Below, one piece after another: positions 1 through 8,354 of a stretch of 64,000 nt of DNA. Source of the stretch: Halosimplex pelagicum (GTDB lineage Archaea; Halobacteriota; Halobacteria; Halobacteriales; Haloarculaceae); NCBI RefSeq assembly GCF_013415905.1, contig NZ_CP058909.1, positions 2,790,001-2,854,000 on the forward strand, written 5' to 3'. Both the position numbers and the translations under genes were made by a program. Under the pieces are notes generated by a model that saw only the letters and a program-made list of their open reading frames with translations, had not been told where the DNA came from and searched no databases. The first letter of the stretch is position 1, and the number at the start of each line of letters is the position of its first letter.

Positions 1-606
1 GTGGACGTGCGTGTCGACGGGGAAGACCCCGCCGCGACCGCCCGAGAACAACAGGACGCAGTCGGCCGTCTTCGGGCCGACGCCGTTCATGTCCAGCAGC
101 GTCTCGCGGACCTCCCCCGGCTCGCCGGTCTCGACGAACTCGTCGAAGCCGTCGGCGCCGCCGTACTCCTCGCAGATCCGGTCGGCGAGCGCGATCATCC
201 GTTCGGACTTCTGATTGTACAGCCCCGCCGAGGAGATGGTCTCGGCGAGGGTCGCCTGGTCGGCGGCCGCGAGCGACTCGGCGAGGTCGTCGCCGGCCGC
301 GGCGCCCGCCGCCTCGCCACCTGGACCGTACCGGTCCATCAGCGCGTCGTGGGCCGGCTGGCTCGCCACGTCGGAGGTGTTCTGGCTCAAGATCGTGCGA
401 ACGAGACACTCGAAGGCGTCGCGCCCGCCGTACGCCTTCTGCCAGTAGATGTCGCCGAGCCGGTCGACGACGGCCTCGGCGCGAGTCTCCGCGTCGCCGG
501 GCTCGAAGGCGGCGGCCTCGCCGCCGCCCGCCGCGCCGCCGCTGATGTTCTCCGCGGGTTCCGGGTCCCCGTCCGTCCCGTCCGCGTCGGCCGCTCCGTC
601 ACTCAT
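1..606 (-). CDS. nth: Endonuclease III (DNA glycosylase/AP lyase), 3' end beyond window
   Basis: Base-excision-repair glycosylase that removes oxidised pyrimidines and cuts the abasic site. The 202 visible codons start at an ATG whose complement is at 604-606 and run off the left edge. An acidic, Ala/Gly-rich N-terminal tail of about 50 residues precedes the helical domain. The helix-hairpin-helix with the catalytic lysine is visible (LLDMNGVGPKTADC), as is the catalytic aspartate in VDTHVH at the very edge. The C-terminal Fe-S cysteines would lie outside. An insertion of about 20 Ala/Gly/Asp residues sits between early helices. The family call is secure; substrate range is inferred from the family. 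Confidence 0.93.
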   Translation of the reverse strand, partial: MSDGAADADGTDGDPEPAENISGGAAGGGEAAAFEPGDAETRAEAVVDRLGDIYWQKAYGGRDAFECLVRTILSQNTSDVASQPAHDALMDRYGPGGEAAGAAAGDDLAESLAAADQATLAETISSAGLYNQKSERMIALADRICEEYGGADGFDEFVETGEPGEVRETLLDMNGVGPKTADCVLLFSGGRGGVFPVDTHVH

Positions 607-661
607 GGCAGTTCGTCAGGGCTCGACTCCCATAATCGTCCCGCGTCTCGCGTTCGGTCGG

Positions 662-1102
662 TCAGGCCGGGTCGACTCGCAACGTCAGGGTCGCGTCGGC
701 GCCGTCGGCCAGCGCGGCGACCAGTTCGCGGTCCACGTCGGCCGCGGCGCCGGAGGCTCCGACCAGCACGGTCCGGTCGTCGACGTAGTCGCTCGTCCGG
801 ATCACGTGGCTGCGCTCGTTCTCGAAGGAGAAGTCGGGGTGGCCGCGGCCCGTCACCTCGTGGACGTGGCCCCCAGCCTCGATCGTCGCCGTGATCGTCG
901 CGCCGTGGGCCTGGCAGGCGTCGACGAACGCGTCGTCGAAGTCGGCGGGGACGCGGTCGGCCTCGACGGCGAGGATACAGTCGCCCGCGGGCGTGAGGAA
1001 GTCGTCGCTGGTGAACTCCAGCGTGCTGACGTGCTCGGCGGTGACGTTCTCGTGCCCGCGGGCGCGGACGACCTCGGCGAGTCTCTCGGCGTCGTCGCTC
1101 AT
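662..1102 (-). CDS. DUF371 family protein
   Basis: A 146-residue acidic protein of the archaeal DUF371 type. The family pattern is visible: an N-terminal RARGHENVTAEH stretch, then TLEFTSDDFLTPAGDCILAV and a later GRGHPDF segment. The family has no established function that I know of. It lies 55 bases upstream of and co-oriented with the endonuclease III gene, so cotranscription is possible. Start is the ATG complementary to 1100-1102; no other in-frame start is better placed. Confidence 0.82.
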   Translation of the reverse strand: MSDDAERLAEVVRARGHENVTAEHVSTLEFTSDDFLTPAGDCILAVEADRVPADFDDAFVDACQAHGATITATIEAGGHVHEVTGRGHPDFSFENERSHVIRTSDYVDDRTVLVGASGAAADVDRELVAALADGADATLTLRVDPA

Positions 1103-1160
1103 GTGGGTGGGTTCGGACGCCGCTACTTCAGGCAGTCGAAGTCAGCCCGCTCGGGAGGGG

Positions 1161-1322
1161 TCACTCGCTGGGCGCGGCGACGGTGACCGTGACGTGCCCG
1201 CACGCGCACTCGTAGGCGCGGCGCTCGCCGCCCTCGGTCCGGAAGACGAGCATGCAGTCGCCGTCGGTGAGCTTCCGCGAGCAGTTCGCCGCCTCGCACC
1301 GGCAGGCTATCTCGCTCAACAT
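1161..1322 (-). CDS. Cys-rich mini-protein (putative zinc ribbon)
   Basis: A 53-residue open frame starting at the ATG complementary to 1320-1322. It holds five cysteines in the first 23 residues and a pair (CAC) near residue 39, including CRCEAANC and ECACGH, arranged like a small zinc-binding fold. Longer in-frame extensions upstream exist but lack coding character and cross the next promoter. Haloarchaea carry many such mini zinc-finger proteins; the function of this one is unknown. Codon choice (third-position G/C) and a TATA-like AT-rich patch at about 1374-1385 upstream support expression. Confidence 0.66.
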   Translation of the reverse strand: MLSEIACRCEAANCSRKLTDGDCMLVFRTEGGERRAYECACGHVTVTVAAPSE

Positions 1323-1530
1323 ACCACGGCGTTCGAGCCGGAGACATATCAACCCGAGCCGTACCCTGAGTGAAAGTATAATCGCAAGATTGCGGAGGGG
1401 TACCCGTCCCCGTACGGCGGTCTCGTGAGCGAAAGTGAAACGGGGTCGACTGCGACCGAGGGAGCGACGGCCGGCGGCTCGCCGACCGTCCGACGTAACT
1501 GATATACCACCGGGGGACGCGGACGTTGGT

Positions 1531-3405
1531 ATGCCGAGCAAGTGGAGCGGTGCGGCGGTCGACCCCGGCGGCGGCAAGCCGACGCCCGGCGAGTGGCAGT
1601 CGGTCGAGGTCCCCGGCCGGCCGGCCGCGTTCGCCGGCGAGGACCGGGTCGCCTACCGGACCGTCTTCGACGACCCGCGCGACCCCGACGACGACCTGGG
1701 GCTGCTGGAGCTACGCGGGTGCTACGCGGGTGCGGAAGTCTGGCTCAACGACGAACTGGTCGCCGAGTCCGACGCCGTCTTCGAGCCGCTCAAGGTTCCC
1801 TTCGAGCCCGAGGCCGAGAACGAACTCGTCGTCGAGTGCCGGGCGCCCGAGGACCGATTCGGCGGCATTCACGACACCGATCGGGTCCCGGACGAGCGGT
1901 CGGTCCCGGGGATCTGGTGGGGCGTCGACGTGACGGGGCAGCCCGACCCGTTCGTCGTCGACGTGGACCTGCGGCCGCGCGCGACCGAGGAGGGAGCGAC
2001 CATCGACGCGGCCGTCGAGGTGTACGCGGGCGAGTCGCTGGACGACCGGTTGACGCTCACGACCAAACCCGCCGGCGACCGGCGCGGTCGCGGGATGATG
2101 GACCGCGCGAGCGTCTCGGCGGCGGCCGGCGAGCGGGCGGTCGTCGAGAAGTCGATCGACGTGCGGGACCCGTCGCTGTGGTGGCCCCGCGGGATGGGGC
2201 GCCAGCACCGCTACGAGGTGCGCGCGAAGCTCGACGAGGCCGCGCGGACGAGCGCGACCGGCATCGCGACCGTCGAGGGGACCGACGAGGGCGGCCTGCG
2301 CGTCAACGGCGAGGACGTGCCCGTCCGCGGGGTCGCACTGACGGACGCGGCCGTCGCCGACGCCGAACGGGCGGTCGAGGTGAACGCGAACCTCGTGCGC
2401 GCGCACGCTCATGCGTTGCCCGAAGCGATGTACGACGCCTGCGACGAGGCGGGTCTGCTCGTCTGGCAGGACCTGCCGCTGACCGGCCCGGGCGTGTTCG
2501 ACATCGCGCGCGGGGAGGAGGTGGCCGAGCGGCTGGTCGACACTTACGCCCACCACCCGAGCCTCGCGGCGGTGGGCGTCCACGACGAGCCCACCGATAC
2601 GTTCGCCGAGCGCGTCGGCTCGGGGCTGGTCGACCGGCTGCGCTTCCGCTATCGCGTCTGGCGGAGCGACTACGACCGCGGCGCCGCCGAGGAAGTCGCC
2701 GAGGCCGTCCCCGACGGCGTCGCGGTGTATCCGGTGGTCGGCGAGCCCGGCACCGACCCCGACGCGGCGGCGCTGTACCCCGGGTGGGACTACGGCGGCG
2801 TCGACGACCTCGACTGGGTGCGCGACCGCTACGACCTGGACGGGGCGGTCGGCGAGTTCGGCGCGGGGTCGCTCCCCGAGGGCGTCGACCCGGCCGGGGC
2901 GGACGACGACGGCGGCCCGGATCTGGCGGGGTTCGACCGGTCGAAACACGACGCCGTCGTCGGCAGCGACGACCCGGAGGCCTCGCAGGCCTACCAGGCG
3001 GAACTGGTTCGGGGGGTCGCCGAGCGGCTGCGGACCGACGGCGCACCGGTCGTCGTCGCGAACGCGCTCCGGGACGCCGGCGACGCCGGGATGGGCGTCT
3101 ACGCCCGCGACGGGACGCCGAAGGAAGCGGTCGACAGCCTCGCGGCGGCGTTCGAGCCGGTCCAGGCGTTCCTCGTGGGCGCCTCGGCCGGCGAGTGCGA
3201 CGTGGTCGTCGCCAACGACGCCCCCGAGGCCATCTCGGGGACGGTCCGCTGGGAGGCCAGCGGGGAGTCCGGCGAGGTCGAAGCCACCGTCGACGCGGGC
3301 GCGCGGTCCGTCGTCGGGACCATCGACGTGCCGAGCGCCGCCTCGTCGGTCGACCTCGCGCTCCGGGTCGGCGACGCGAGCGTCGAGAACGTCTACCGTT
3401 TATAA
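1531..3405 (+). CDS. Glycoside hydrolase family 2-type protein
   Basis: A 624-residue protein with the family-2 order: N-terminal jelly-roll sugar-binding domain (about residues 15-150; contains YAGAEVWLNDELV), an immunoglobulin-like beta domain (about 155-255), then a TIM-barrel domain with the characteristic WWPRGMG entry. The candidate nucleophile is Glu442 in VGEFGAGS, as in SEFG of beta-mannosidases. The acid/base position reads VHDEP (Glu353) where most relatives have NE. No signal peptide, so cytoplasmic. Substrate is not predictable; beta-mannosidase, galactosidase or glucuronidase are all possible. ATG 1531 chosen because upstream residues look non-coding. No sugar transporter is adjacent. 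Confidence 0.8.
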   Translation: MPSKWSGAAVDPGGGKPTPGEWQSVEVPGRPAAFAGEDRVAYRTVFDDPRDPDDDLGLLELRGCYAGAEVWLNDELVAESDAVFEPLKVPFEPEAENELVVECRAPEDRFGGIHDTDRVPDERSVPGIWWGVDVTGQPDPFVVDVDLRPRATEEGATIDAAVEVYAGESLDDRLTLTTKPAGDRRGRGMMDRASVSAAAGERAVVEKSIDVRDPSLWWPRGMGRQHRYEVRAKLDEAARTSATGIATVEGTDEGGLRVNGEDVPVRGVALTDAAVADAERAVEVNANLVRAHAHALPEAMYDACDEAGLLVWQDLPLTGPGVFDIARGEEVAERLVDTYAHHPSLAAVGVHDEPTDTFAERVGSGLVDRLRFRYRVWRSDYDRGAAEEVAEAVPDGVAVYPVVGEPGTDPDAAALYPGWDYGGVDDLDWVRDRYDLDGAVGEFGAGSLPEGVDPAGADDDGGPDLAGFDRSKHDAVVGSDDPEASQAYQAELVRGVAERLRTDGAPVVVANALRDAGDAGMGVYARDGTPKEAVDSLAAAFEPVQAFLVGASAGECDVVVANDAPEAISGTVRWEASGESGEVEATVDAGARSVVGTIDVPSAASSVDLALRVGDASVENVYRL

Positions 3406-3485
3406 GCCTCGGCTACCGTGTGGTAAGTCCTGACGTGGCGATATCGGGGCCGTGGGAGTGTGAAACAGGAACACGACCCACCGGA

Positions 3486-3495
3486 ATATTTAAAT
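3486..3495 (+). promoter_or_regulatory. TATA-like box upstream of the coiled-coil gene
   Basis: The AT-only decamer ATATTTAAAT stands out in GC-rich surroundings. It lies about 160 bases before the next start codon, so if used it would give a 5' leader of roughly 130-140 bases, unlike the near-leaderless spacing at most promoters in this window. A weaker AT patch (GGTATGGCATAG, near 3629-3640) could be an alternative nearer promoter. Confidence 0.45.
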
Positions 3496-3652
3496 CAGGG
3501 GAGGCACAACGACGAAGTACCAGAACGTCTCCGGCGTTCCGGCTGTATCGCACTTCGACCAGCATGACAGGACACCCTTGTTGTCGGCGTCAGCCACTTC
3601 GTAGCGGTGGCCCTGTCTCTCGCCGGAGCGGGTATGGCATAGAGGTACAATT

Positions 3653-4543
3653 ATGGCAGACTCGATAGACGAATCCAAGAACGTATCGGTGACAGACGAC
3701 GACCTCGAGAACAAATCCAAGGGCGAGCTCATCAAGCTCGCCGGGCAGCTGCGAGATCGACGAAACGATCTCAACCAGATGGCCTCCGAGCGCGCCTCCG
3801 AGCGCGACGACCTGAACGCGAAGACTCGCGAGAAGGTCGACGAGGCCCAGGAGCACCGCGAGCAGCGCGACGAGCTCAACCAGCAGGTCCAGGAGCACAA
3901 GGAGAAGCGCAACGAGCTCAACGCCGAGGCCAACGAGCTGTTCGACGAGGTCGAGGACCAGCGCGACGAGCTCGAGCTCGACGAGGGCAAGGACATCGAG
4001 CAGCTCGAAGACGAGATCGAGGACCTGGAGTTCAAACAGCAGACCGAGGTCCTCTCGGCCGAGGACGAGCGCGAACTCATCGAGAAGATCGAGGAGAAGC
4101 GCGAGAAGCTCGCCGAGAAGAAGGAGAAGCTCAACCAGGGCGGCGACCTCGAGGAGATCAAGGAGGAAGCCGAGGAGATCCGCTCCGAGGCCTCCAAGCA
4201 CCACCAGAAGGTGACCGAGCTGGCCGACGAGGCTCAGGAGCACCACAACCAGATGATCGAGGCCTACCGCGAGGCCGACGACATCCGCGACGAGGCCGAC
4301 GAGATGCACGAGAAGTTCGTGGAGGCCCAGGAAGCGGCCGACCAGCACCACGAGGACTTCGTGCGCGTCCAGAAGCGCCTGCGCGAGCTCGACAAGAAAG
4401 AAGAGGAGGAGGAGCGCGAGGCCCGCCAGGAGAAGGAGGAGGCCGCCCGCGAGGAGGCCGAGGAGATCTACCAGAAGTTCAAGGAAGGCGAGACCCTCGA
4501 CACCGAGGACCTGATGAAGCTCCAGAAGACGGGGCTGCTCTAA
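3653..4543 (+). CDS. Archaeal coiled-coil protein (COG1340-like)
   Basis: A 296-residue protein that is almost entirely charged heptad-like coiled coil (Glu/Lys/Arg/Asp/Gln rich, very few aromatics), with a short non-coiled C-terminal tail ending ETLDTEDLMKLQKTGLL. This matches the conserved archaeal coiled-coil family COG1340; some database entries for it carry a misleading phosphoserine phosphatase name, and no phosphatase motif is visible here. Role unknown; a structural or scaffold role is inference. Preceded by an unusually long AT-richer leader. Codon usage strongly favours GAG/AAG/GAC, typical of well-expressed haloarchaeal genes. Confidence 0.85.
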   Translation: MADSIDESKNVSVTDDDLENKSKGELIKLAGQLRDRRNDLNQMASERASERDDLNAKTREKVDEAQEHREQRDELNQQVQEHKEKRNELNAEANELFDEVEDQRDELELDEGKDIEQLEDEIEDLEFKQQTEVLSAEDERELIEKIEEKREKLAEKKEKLNQGGDLEEIKEEAEEIRSEASKHHQKVTELADEAQEHHNQMIEAYREADDIRDEADEMHEKFVEAQEAADQHHEDFVRVQKRLRELDKKEEEEEREARQEKEEAAREEAEEIYQKFKEGETLDTEDLMKLQKTGLL

Positions 4544-4698
4544 CGCCGGACGGCGATCTTTCTGCGTTTTCCGCCGCCGCGTAGCCGTCGCTCCGCACGG
4601 GGACGGTCGCCGTCGCTCTGCGGTGCGCTCGCCGGCGGCGGTCGGGCCCGTTCACTGCGCCCCGCGACTTTTTCCCCGCGGCCCGCGAGAACGTCCAC

Positions 4699-6108
4699 AT
4701 GGTTCGGGGTGCGGACGACGACGGGGGCGGTCCCGAGCGGTCGCGCCGGCGGGTGCTCCGGCGGGGGCTCGCGGTCGGTGCGGGCGCGCTGAGCGGCTGT
4801 TCGCTCTTCGGAGACGCGTCCGACGGCGGGGCGAACGTCACGTCCGCTCCGACCGACGACGCGGCGACCGACACTCCCGTCGAGTCGACCAGCGGGGAGA
4901 CGGGTCGGGGGGACGCAGCCGAGCGGACACCGACGGGGGCGGCGCCGACGGAGACGCGAACGGTGACGCTCGCGCGGACGGACGGGTGGCCGGTGGTCCA
5001 GGCCGACGACGCACACACGGGATGGCGGCCCGACGGGACGGGCCCCGACTTCGGAGCGGGACCGTCGGTCGAGCCCGTGTGGTCGGCCGACATCGGCGGC
5101 GCGGTCCGCGGGTCGGTCACGGTGGCCGGGGCGAGCGCGTACGTCGGGAGCGAAGCGGGAACGGTGACCGCGCTGTCCGTCTCGGGACCCGGGGCGTCGG
5201 GAGCGGGCGCTCGCGCGACACCGGACGACGCGGCCGGGAACGAGCGCTGGACCCACGAGACTGGAGCCGCGGTGCGCGCGACGCCGACGGTCGCCGACGG
5301 CGTCGTCTACTGCGGCGACGAGGGCGGGGCGCTGACGGCGCTGGACGCGAGCGACGGGCGCGAGCGGTGGTCGTTCGCGGCCGCGGGCGACCGCGCCGGG
5401 CCGTCGGCAGTGCGGAGCGGGCCGGTCGTCGCGGACGGTATCGCTTACCTCGGCGCGACGGACGGCCGGATCTACGCCGTCGACGTCGCCGACGGGAGCG
5501 AGCGCTGGCGGTTCGACGCGGGCGGATTCCTCGGCGTCGTCGCGCCGGTCGCGCTGGCGGACGGACGGGTGTTCGCCGGGAGTTACGCCGGGCGTCTCCA
5601 CGCCGTGGACGCCGACACCGGGCGGGAGGCGTGGCACTACACCGGACCGGGGCGGATCCGGACGTGGTCCGGGCCGACGGTCACCGACGGCGTCGTCTAC
5701 GCGGGCGCCAGCCCGGGCGGTATCGCCGCCGTCGACGCGTTCGACGGGACCGAGCGCTGGTTCCGGGAGACCGACGAGCCCGTCTTCTCCTCGCCCGCCG
5801 TGGCGGACACCCTCTACGTCGGGACGGACGGCGGGTCGGTGCTGGCGCTCGATACCGTCGACGGGAGCGAACGCTGGCGCCACGAAGTCGACGGTCCCGT
5901 GAAATCCTCGCCGGCGGTCGTCGACGGCCGCGTCTACGTCGGCACGGACGGCGGGTCGGTGCTGGCGCTCGATACCGCCGACGGGAGCGAGCGCTGGCGA
6001 GTCGCCCTCGGCGGCCGCGTGACGAGCTCCCCCGCGGTCGTCGACGGCCGCGTCTTCGTCGGCGACGCGACGGGGACCGCCTACGCGCTCGGTGCGGCCG
6101 GGCGCTGA
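4699..6108 (+). CDS. PQQ-like beta-propeller lipoprotein
   Basis: A 469-residue exported protein. The N-terminus has a twin-arginine run (RSRRR, residues 14-18), a hydrophobic stretch and a lipobox LSGC with Cys34, predicting Tat export and lipid anchoring. After a Thr/Ser/Asp-rich linker (to about residue 95) come repeated propeller blades with the motif D-G-x-E-R-W and VYxG...G.ALDA, of the PQQ/BamB-like repeat family. Such haloarchaeal proteins rarely bind PQQ; the ligand is unknown. Two late blades are nearly identical at DNA level (see the repeat entry). The stop falls within a small imperfect tandem repeat. Confidence 0.87.
   Translation: MVRGADDDGGGPERSRRRVLRRGLAVGAGALSGCSLFGDASDGGANVTSAPTDDAATDTPVESTSGETGRGDAAERTPTGAAPTETRTVTLARTDGWPVVQADDAHTGWRPDGTGPDFGAGPSVEPVWSADIGGAVRGSVTVAGASAYVGSEAGTVTALSVSGPGASGAGARATPDDAAGNERWTHETGAAVRATPTVADGVVYCGDEGGALTALDASDGRERWSFAAAGDRAGPSAVRSGPVVADGIAYLGATDGRIYAVDVADGSERWRFDAGGFLGVVAPVALADGRVFAGSYAGRLHAVDADTGREAWHYTGPGRIRTWSGPTVTDGVVYAGASPGGIAAVDAFDGTERWFRETDEPVFSSPAVADTLYVGTDGGSVLALDTVDGSERWRHEVDGPVKSSPAVVDGRVYVGTDGGSVLALDTADGSERWRVALGGRVTSSPAVVDGRVFVGDATGTAYALGAAGR
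5821..5999 (+). repeat. Near-identical tandem propeller blades (120-base period)
   Basis: Bases 5821-5879 and 5941-5999 differ at only a few positions and are exactly 120 bases (40 codons) apart, encoding the blade segment GTDGGSVLALDT.DGSERWR twice. Other blades of the same gene are much more diverged, so this is a recent duplication or gene conversion of one blade. Confidence 0.85.
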
Positions 6109-6172
6109 GATGGGCCGGGCGCTGAGGTGTCCCGGACGCGACCGAACGGTGAGATGTCCCGGGCGCGACCGA
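6096..6172. repeat. Small imperfect tandem repeats at a gene end
   Basis: A 25-base unit at 6121-6145 recurs at 6148-6172 with three differences, and a shorter unit (GGCCGGGCGCTGAGRTG) occurs twice just before it, overlapping the stop codon of the propeller gene. This fills the 64-base gap between convergent genes. Confidence 0.6.
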
Positions 6173-6883
6173 TTAGTCGGGCCGGAACCGCTCCAGCACC
6201 GGAATCTCGTCGACCCGCTCGTCGGAAAGCGCCGTCCAGTCGATGCCGTCCGGTCGCTCGAACGGCGGATCGGTCCGGACCGTCCGCTCGGGGGTGACGA
6301 CGACGTCGACGGGCACGTCGTGGGCGTCGGGGTCGATCCCCTCGCGGACCTGCGACTCGTGGACGGTCGTGACGACTGTCGTCTCGGCGTCGACGAGGCC
6401 GAGTTCGGAGAGGACGGCGAACTCGAGGTCGCTGTAGCCCTCTCCCTTGCCGACGCGGGCGCCCGACGGCGAGACGGCGACGCTCTCGACGAGGACGAGG
6501 TCGACCCGACCCACCGCGTCGGGGCCGACCTGTTCGGCGTGGTCGGCGACGCCGGAGACGGTGGCGGCGGCGTCCGGATCGGCGAGTTCGCCGGGGTCGA
6601 GGCGGTAGAAACAGCGTTCGTCTCGCAGGCGCGGGACGGCCATGAAGACGGTCTTGCCGGCGGCGAGGGCGGCCCGGCGGGCCGGCAGCTGGGGGGCGTC
6701 GGGGTTGGCCTTGAGCCGCTCGGCTTCGCTCCACTCGGGCAGGTCGGCCAGTCGTTCGGCGGCCCGGTCGGCGCCGGCGAAGTTGGGGATGCGGCCGTGG
6801 GGCGGGAAGGGGAAGCGGGCTTCACCGCTGTCTTCGAGGTGGTCCCAGACGGACTGGCGGAGGGACTCCTTGTCGAGGCTCAT
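6173..6883 (-). CDS. 5-formyltetrahydrofolate cyclo-ligase family protein
   Basis: A 236-residue member of the ATP-dependent 5-formyl-THF cyclo-ligase (MTHFS) family, which returns 5-formyl-THF to the C1 pool as 5,10-methenyl-THF. The signature ATP/substrate loop is clear as RVGKGEGYSDLEFA (about residues 142-155), with an N-terminal basic/helical segment and PPHGRIPNF at about 28-36. The ATG complementary to 6881-6883 is 10 bases downstream of the cheC stop, so the two genes probably form one transcript with cheC first. The link to chemotaxis is unexplained. Family call good; exact folate substrate in haloarchaea inferred. Confidence 0.86.
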   Translation of the reverse strand: MSLDKESLRQSVWDHLEDSGEARFPFPPHGRIPNFAGADRAAERLADLPEWSEAERLKANPDAPQLPARRAALAAGKTVFMAVPRLRDERCFYRLDPGELADPDAAATVSGVADHAEQVGPDAVGRVDLVLVESVAVSPSGARVGKGEGYSDLEFAVLSELGLVDAETTVVTTVHESQVREGIDPDAHDVPVDVVVTPERTVRTDPPFERPDGIDWTALSDERVDEIPVLERFRPD

Positions 6884-6893
6884 CGCGTCTCGG

Positions 6894-7538
6894 TCAGAGC
6901 ACGTCGGAGGCGGCGGTGTCGGTGTCGACGTCGGTGGACACGTCGATGCGCTGGATCAGCCGGACCAGGTCGGCCAGCTGCGGGAACGTGTAGACGGTGA
7001 CCTCCACGTCGGCGTCGCTGGCGACGATGTGGGAGTCGACGACGAAGGCGATCTCCTCGTCGGGCCAGCCGCCCATCTCGTCGACGATGTCGCTGGCGGG
7101 GCCGAAGACGAACGAGGGCGTGGACATGTCGATGGTCGTGTCGAGGACGTTCGCCCAGCCGTCGATGAAGCCGCTGGTCATGATGTTGCCGATCTCCTGC
7201 ATGGCCGACCGCTCCATGTCGGTGAAGAAACCGTCTTCGGCCTCCCCGCTGCCCATGTCTCCGACCATCCCCCGGGCGAGCCGCTTGCTCCCCTCGGGTT
7301 CGAGCATGAACAGGATGTAGCCGTAGGGCGCTTCCGTGAGTTCGACGTAGATACCGACCTGCTCGTGCTCGCCGAGGTGAGTGCGCACGTCGGCCATGTC
7401 GAGGAAGTTGATCTTCGAGACCTCGATCTCGGTGTGGAGGCCCGAAAGTTGGTTGAGATGCTCGGAGACGGTGGTGGCTCCCTCCTTGGCCATGTCGTTG
7501 AAAAGCTCCAGTTTCCGCACGTCGACCTCGTAATCCAT
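6894..7538 (-). CDS. cheC: CheC-like chemotaxis phosphatase
   Basis: A 214-residue CheC/CspC-type protein; the family dephosphorylates CheY-P and binds CheD. CheC normally has two pseudo-symmetric E-x-x-N active sites. The second is intact here (MQEIGNIMTSGF, about residues 113-124), but the first (MAKEGATTVSEHL, near residue 17) lacks the asparagine, so it may have a single working site. No other che or archaellum gene is nearby. ATG complementary to 7536-7538 chosen: upstream residues of the longer open frame are Arg/Pro-rich and non-coding. Followed closely by the cyclo-ligase gene. Confidence 0.82.
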   Translation of the reverse strand: MDYEVDVRKLELFNDMAKEGATTVSEHLNQLSGLHTEIEVSKINFLDMADVRTHLGEHEQVGIYVELTEAPYGYILFMLEPEGSKRLARGMVGDMGSGEAEDGFFTDMERSAMQEIGNIMTSGFIDGWANVLDTTIDMSTPSFVFGPASDIVDEMGGWPDEEIAFVVDSHIVASDADVEVTVYTFPQLADLVRLIQRIDVSTDVDTDTAASDVL

Positions 7539-7856
7539 ACGCCTCGGTGGGACTGGACCACCGTAAACGTGCTGGCGGCCAGGCCGGCCGACGAACGGCG
7601 TTGGGGGCCTCCGTCGGGATCCGGGGCGGCTATCGGCGAGGACCCGACGAACCCCGCCGGAGTAGGAACGGGACAGGTGGCTTGGGGCGGCGCCTACGGA
7701 CGGCTTCGGCGGCGGCTTCGATCCGGTAGTTCCTCGATACCGGGGGAGAGAGCGCATAAGCGACGTATACTCTTGGGCGTGTCGGCCGCGGTAGCAAACG
7801 GCGGGTGGGAGGTTCGATCGCCCCCGGTGACCGACCAACCCGTCGCAACTCCACAC
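7539..7856. other. Intergenic, divergent promoter region
   Basis: About 320 bases between the divergent cheC and first DUF5658 genes. Open frames here are Arg/Pro/Gly-rich shadows. Slightly AT-richer patches (GCATAAGCG and CGTATACTC, about 7755-7772) are the only promoter-like features seen. Confidence 0.5.
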
Positions 7857-8228
7857 ATGCCGCTCGTCACGACCGATCCGACCGCCATCGATTCGTCGGC
7901 CCTCGACGAGTACCTCGGCACCGTCCCGGGTTCCGTGTCCGACCTGGAACTACTGCTGTGGGTACTCGTCTGCTGGGCGCTGGTGCTCGATATCGTCCTC
8001 ACTGCGTACGGCCTCTCGATCGGTCTCGTCGAGCGCAATCCGCTTATGAGACAGGCGCTCGAGACGTTCGGCCTGGCGGCGCTCGGCCTCGCGAAGGCCG
8101 GCGCCGTCGCCGTCGCGCTCGTCTTCCGCTTTCTCTGGCCCGAGTACGCGATCGTCGCGCCGCTGGGCCTCGCCGTTCCCTGGGTGCTCGCCGTCCTCGC
8201 CAACGCCGCGCTCCTGGCGTCGCTGTGA
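7857..8228 (+). CDS. DUF5658-type membrane protein (first of tandem pair)
   Basis: A 123-residue membrane protein with three or four hydrophobic helices. The core LSIGLVERNPLMR followed by a helix and a LGLAVPWVLAVLANAALL end matches the haloarchaeal DUF5658 family. Function unknown. The ATG at 7857 gives a length equal to its neighbour at 8355, with which it shares the D-x-x-T-x-GLSxGLxExNPxMR pattern, so the two are tandem paralogues separated by about 125 bases. Confidence 0.78.
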   Translation: MPLVTTDPTAIDSSALDEYLGTVPGSVSDLELLLWVLVCWALVLDIVLTAYGLSIGLVERNPLMRQALETFGLAALGLAKAGAVAVALVFRFLWPEYAIVAPLGLAVPWVLAVLANAALLASL

Positions 8229-8354
8229 CACCGTCTCGCGACCGCCGTCGACCACGCGAGTGTGGCCCGAAACGATCCTTTTTTGACAGCCTGCTACGAC
8301 GTGGCGAACGCACGATCCACCCCTCTGGGTGGGGGGTGGCGTGCGGTGGGTACG

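Noticed and set aside
1542..3668. Long plus-strand frame overlapping the glycoside hydrolase
   Set aside because: Almost pure Arg/Gly/Pro/Ala, a shadow of the real frame.
4540..6825. Very long minus-strand open frame opposite the propeller gene
   Set aside because: Pro/Arg/Ser-rich translation caused by high GC; it lies across two supported genes.
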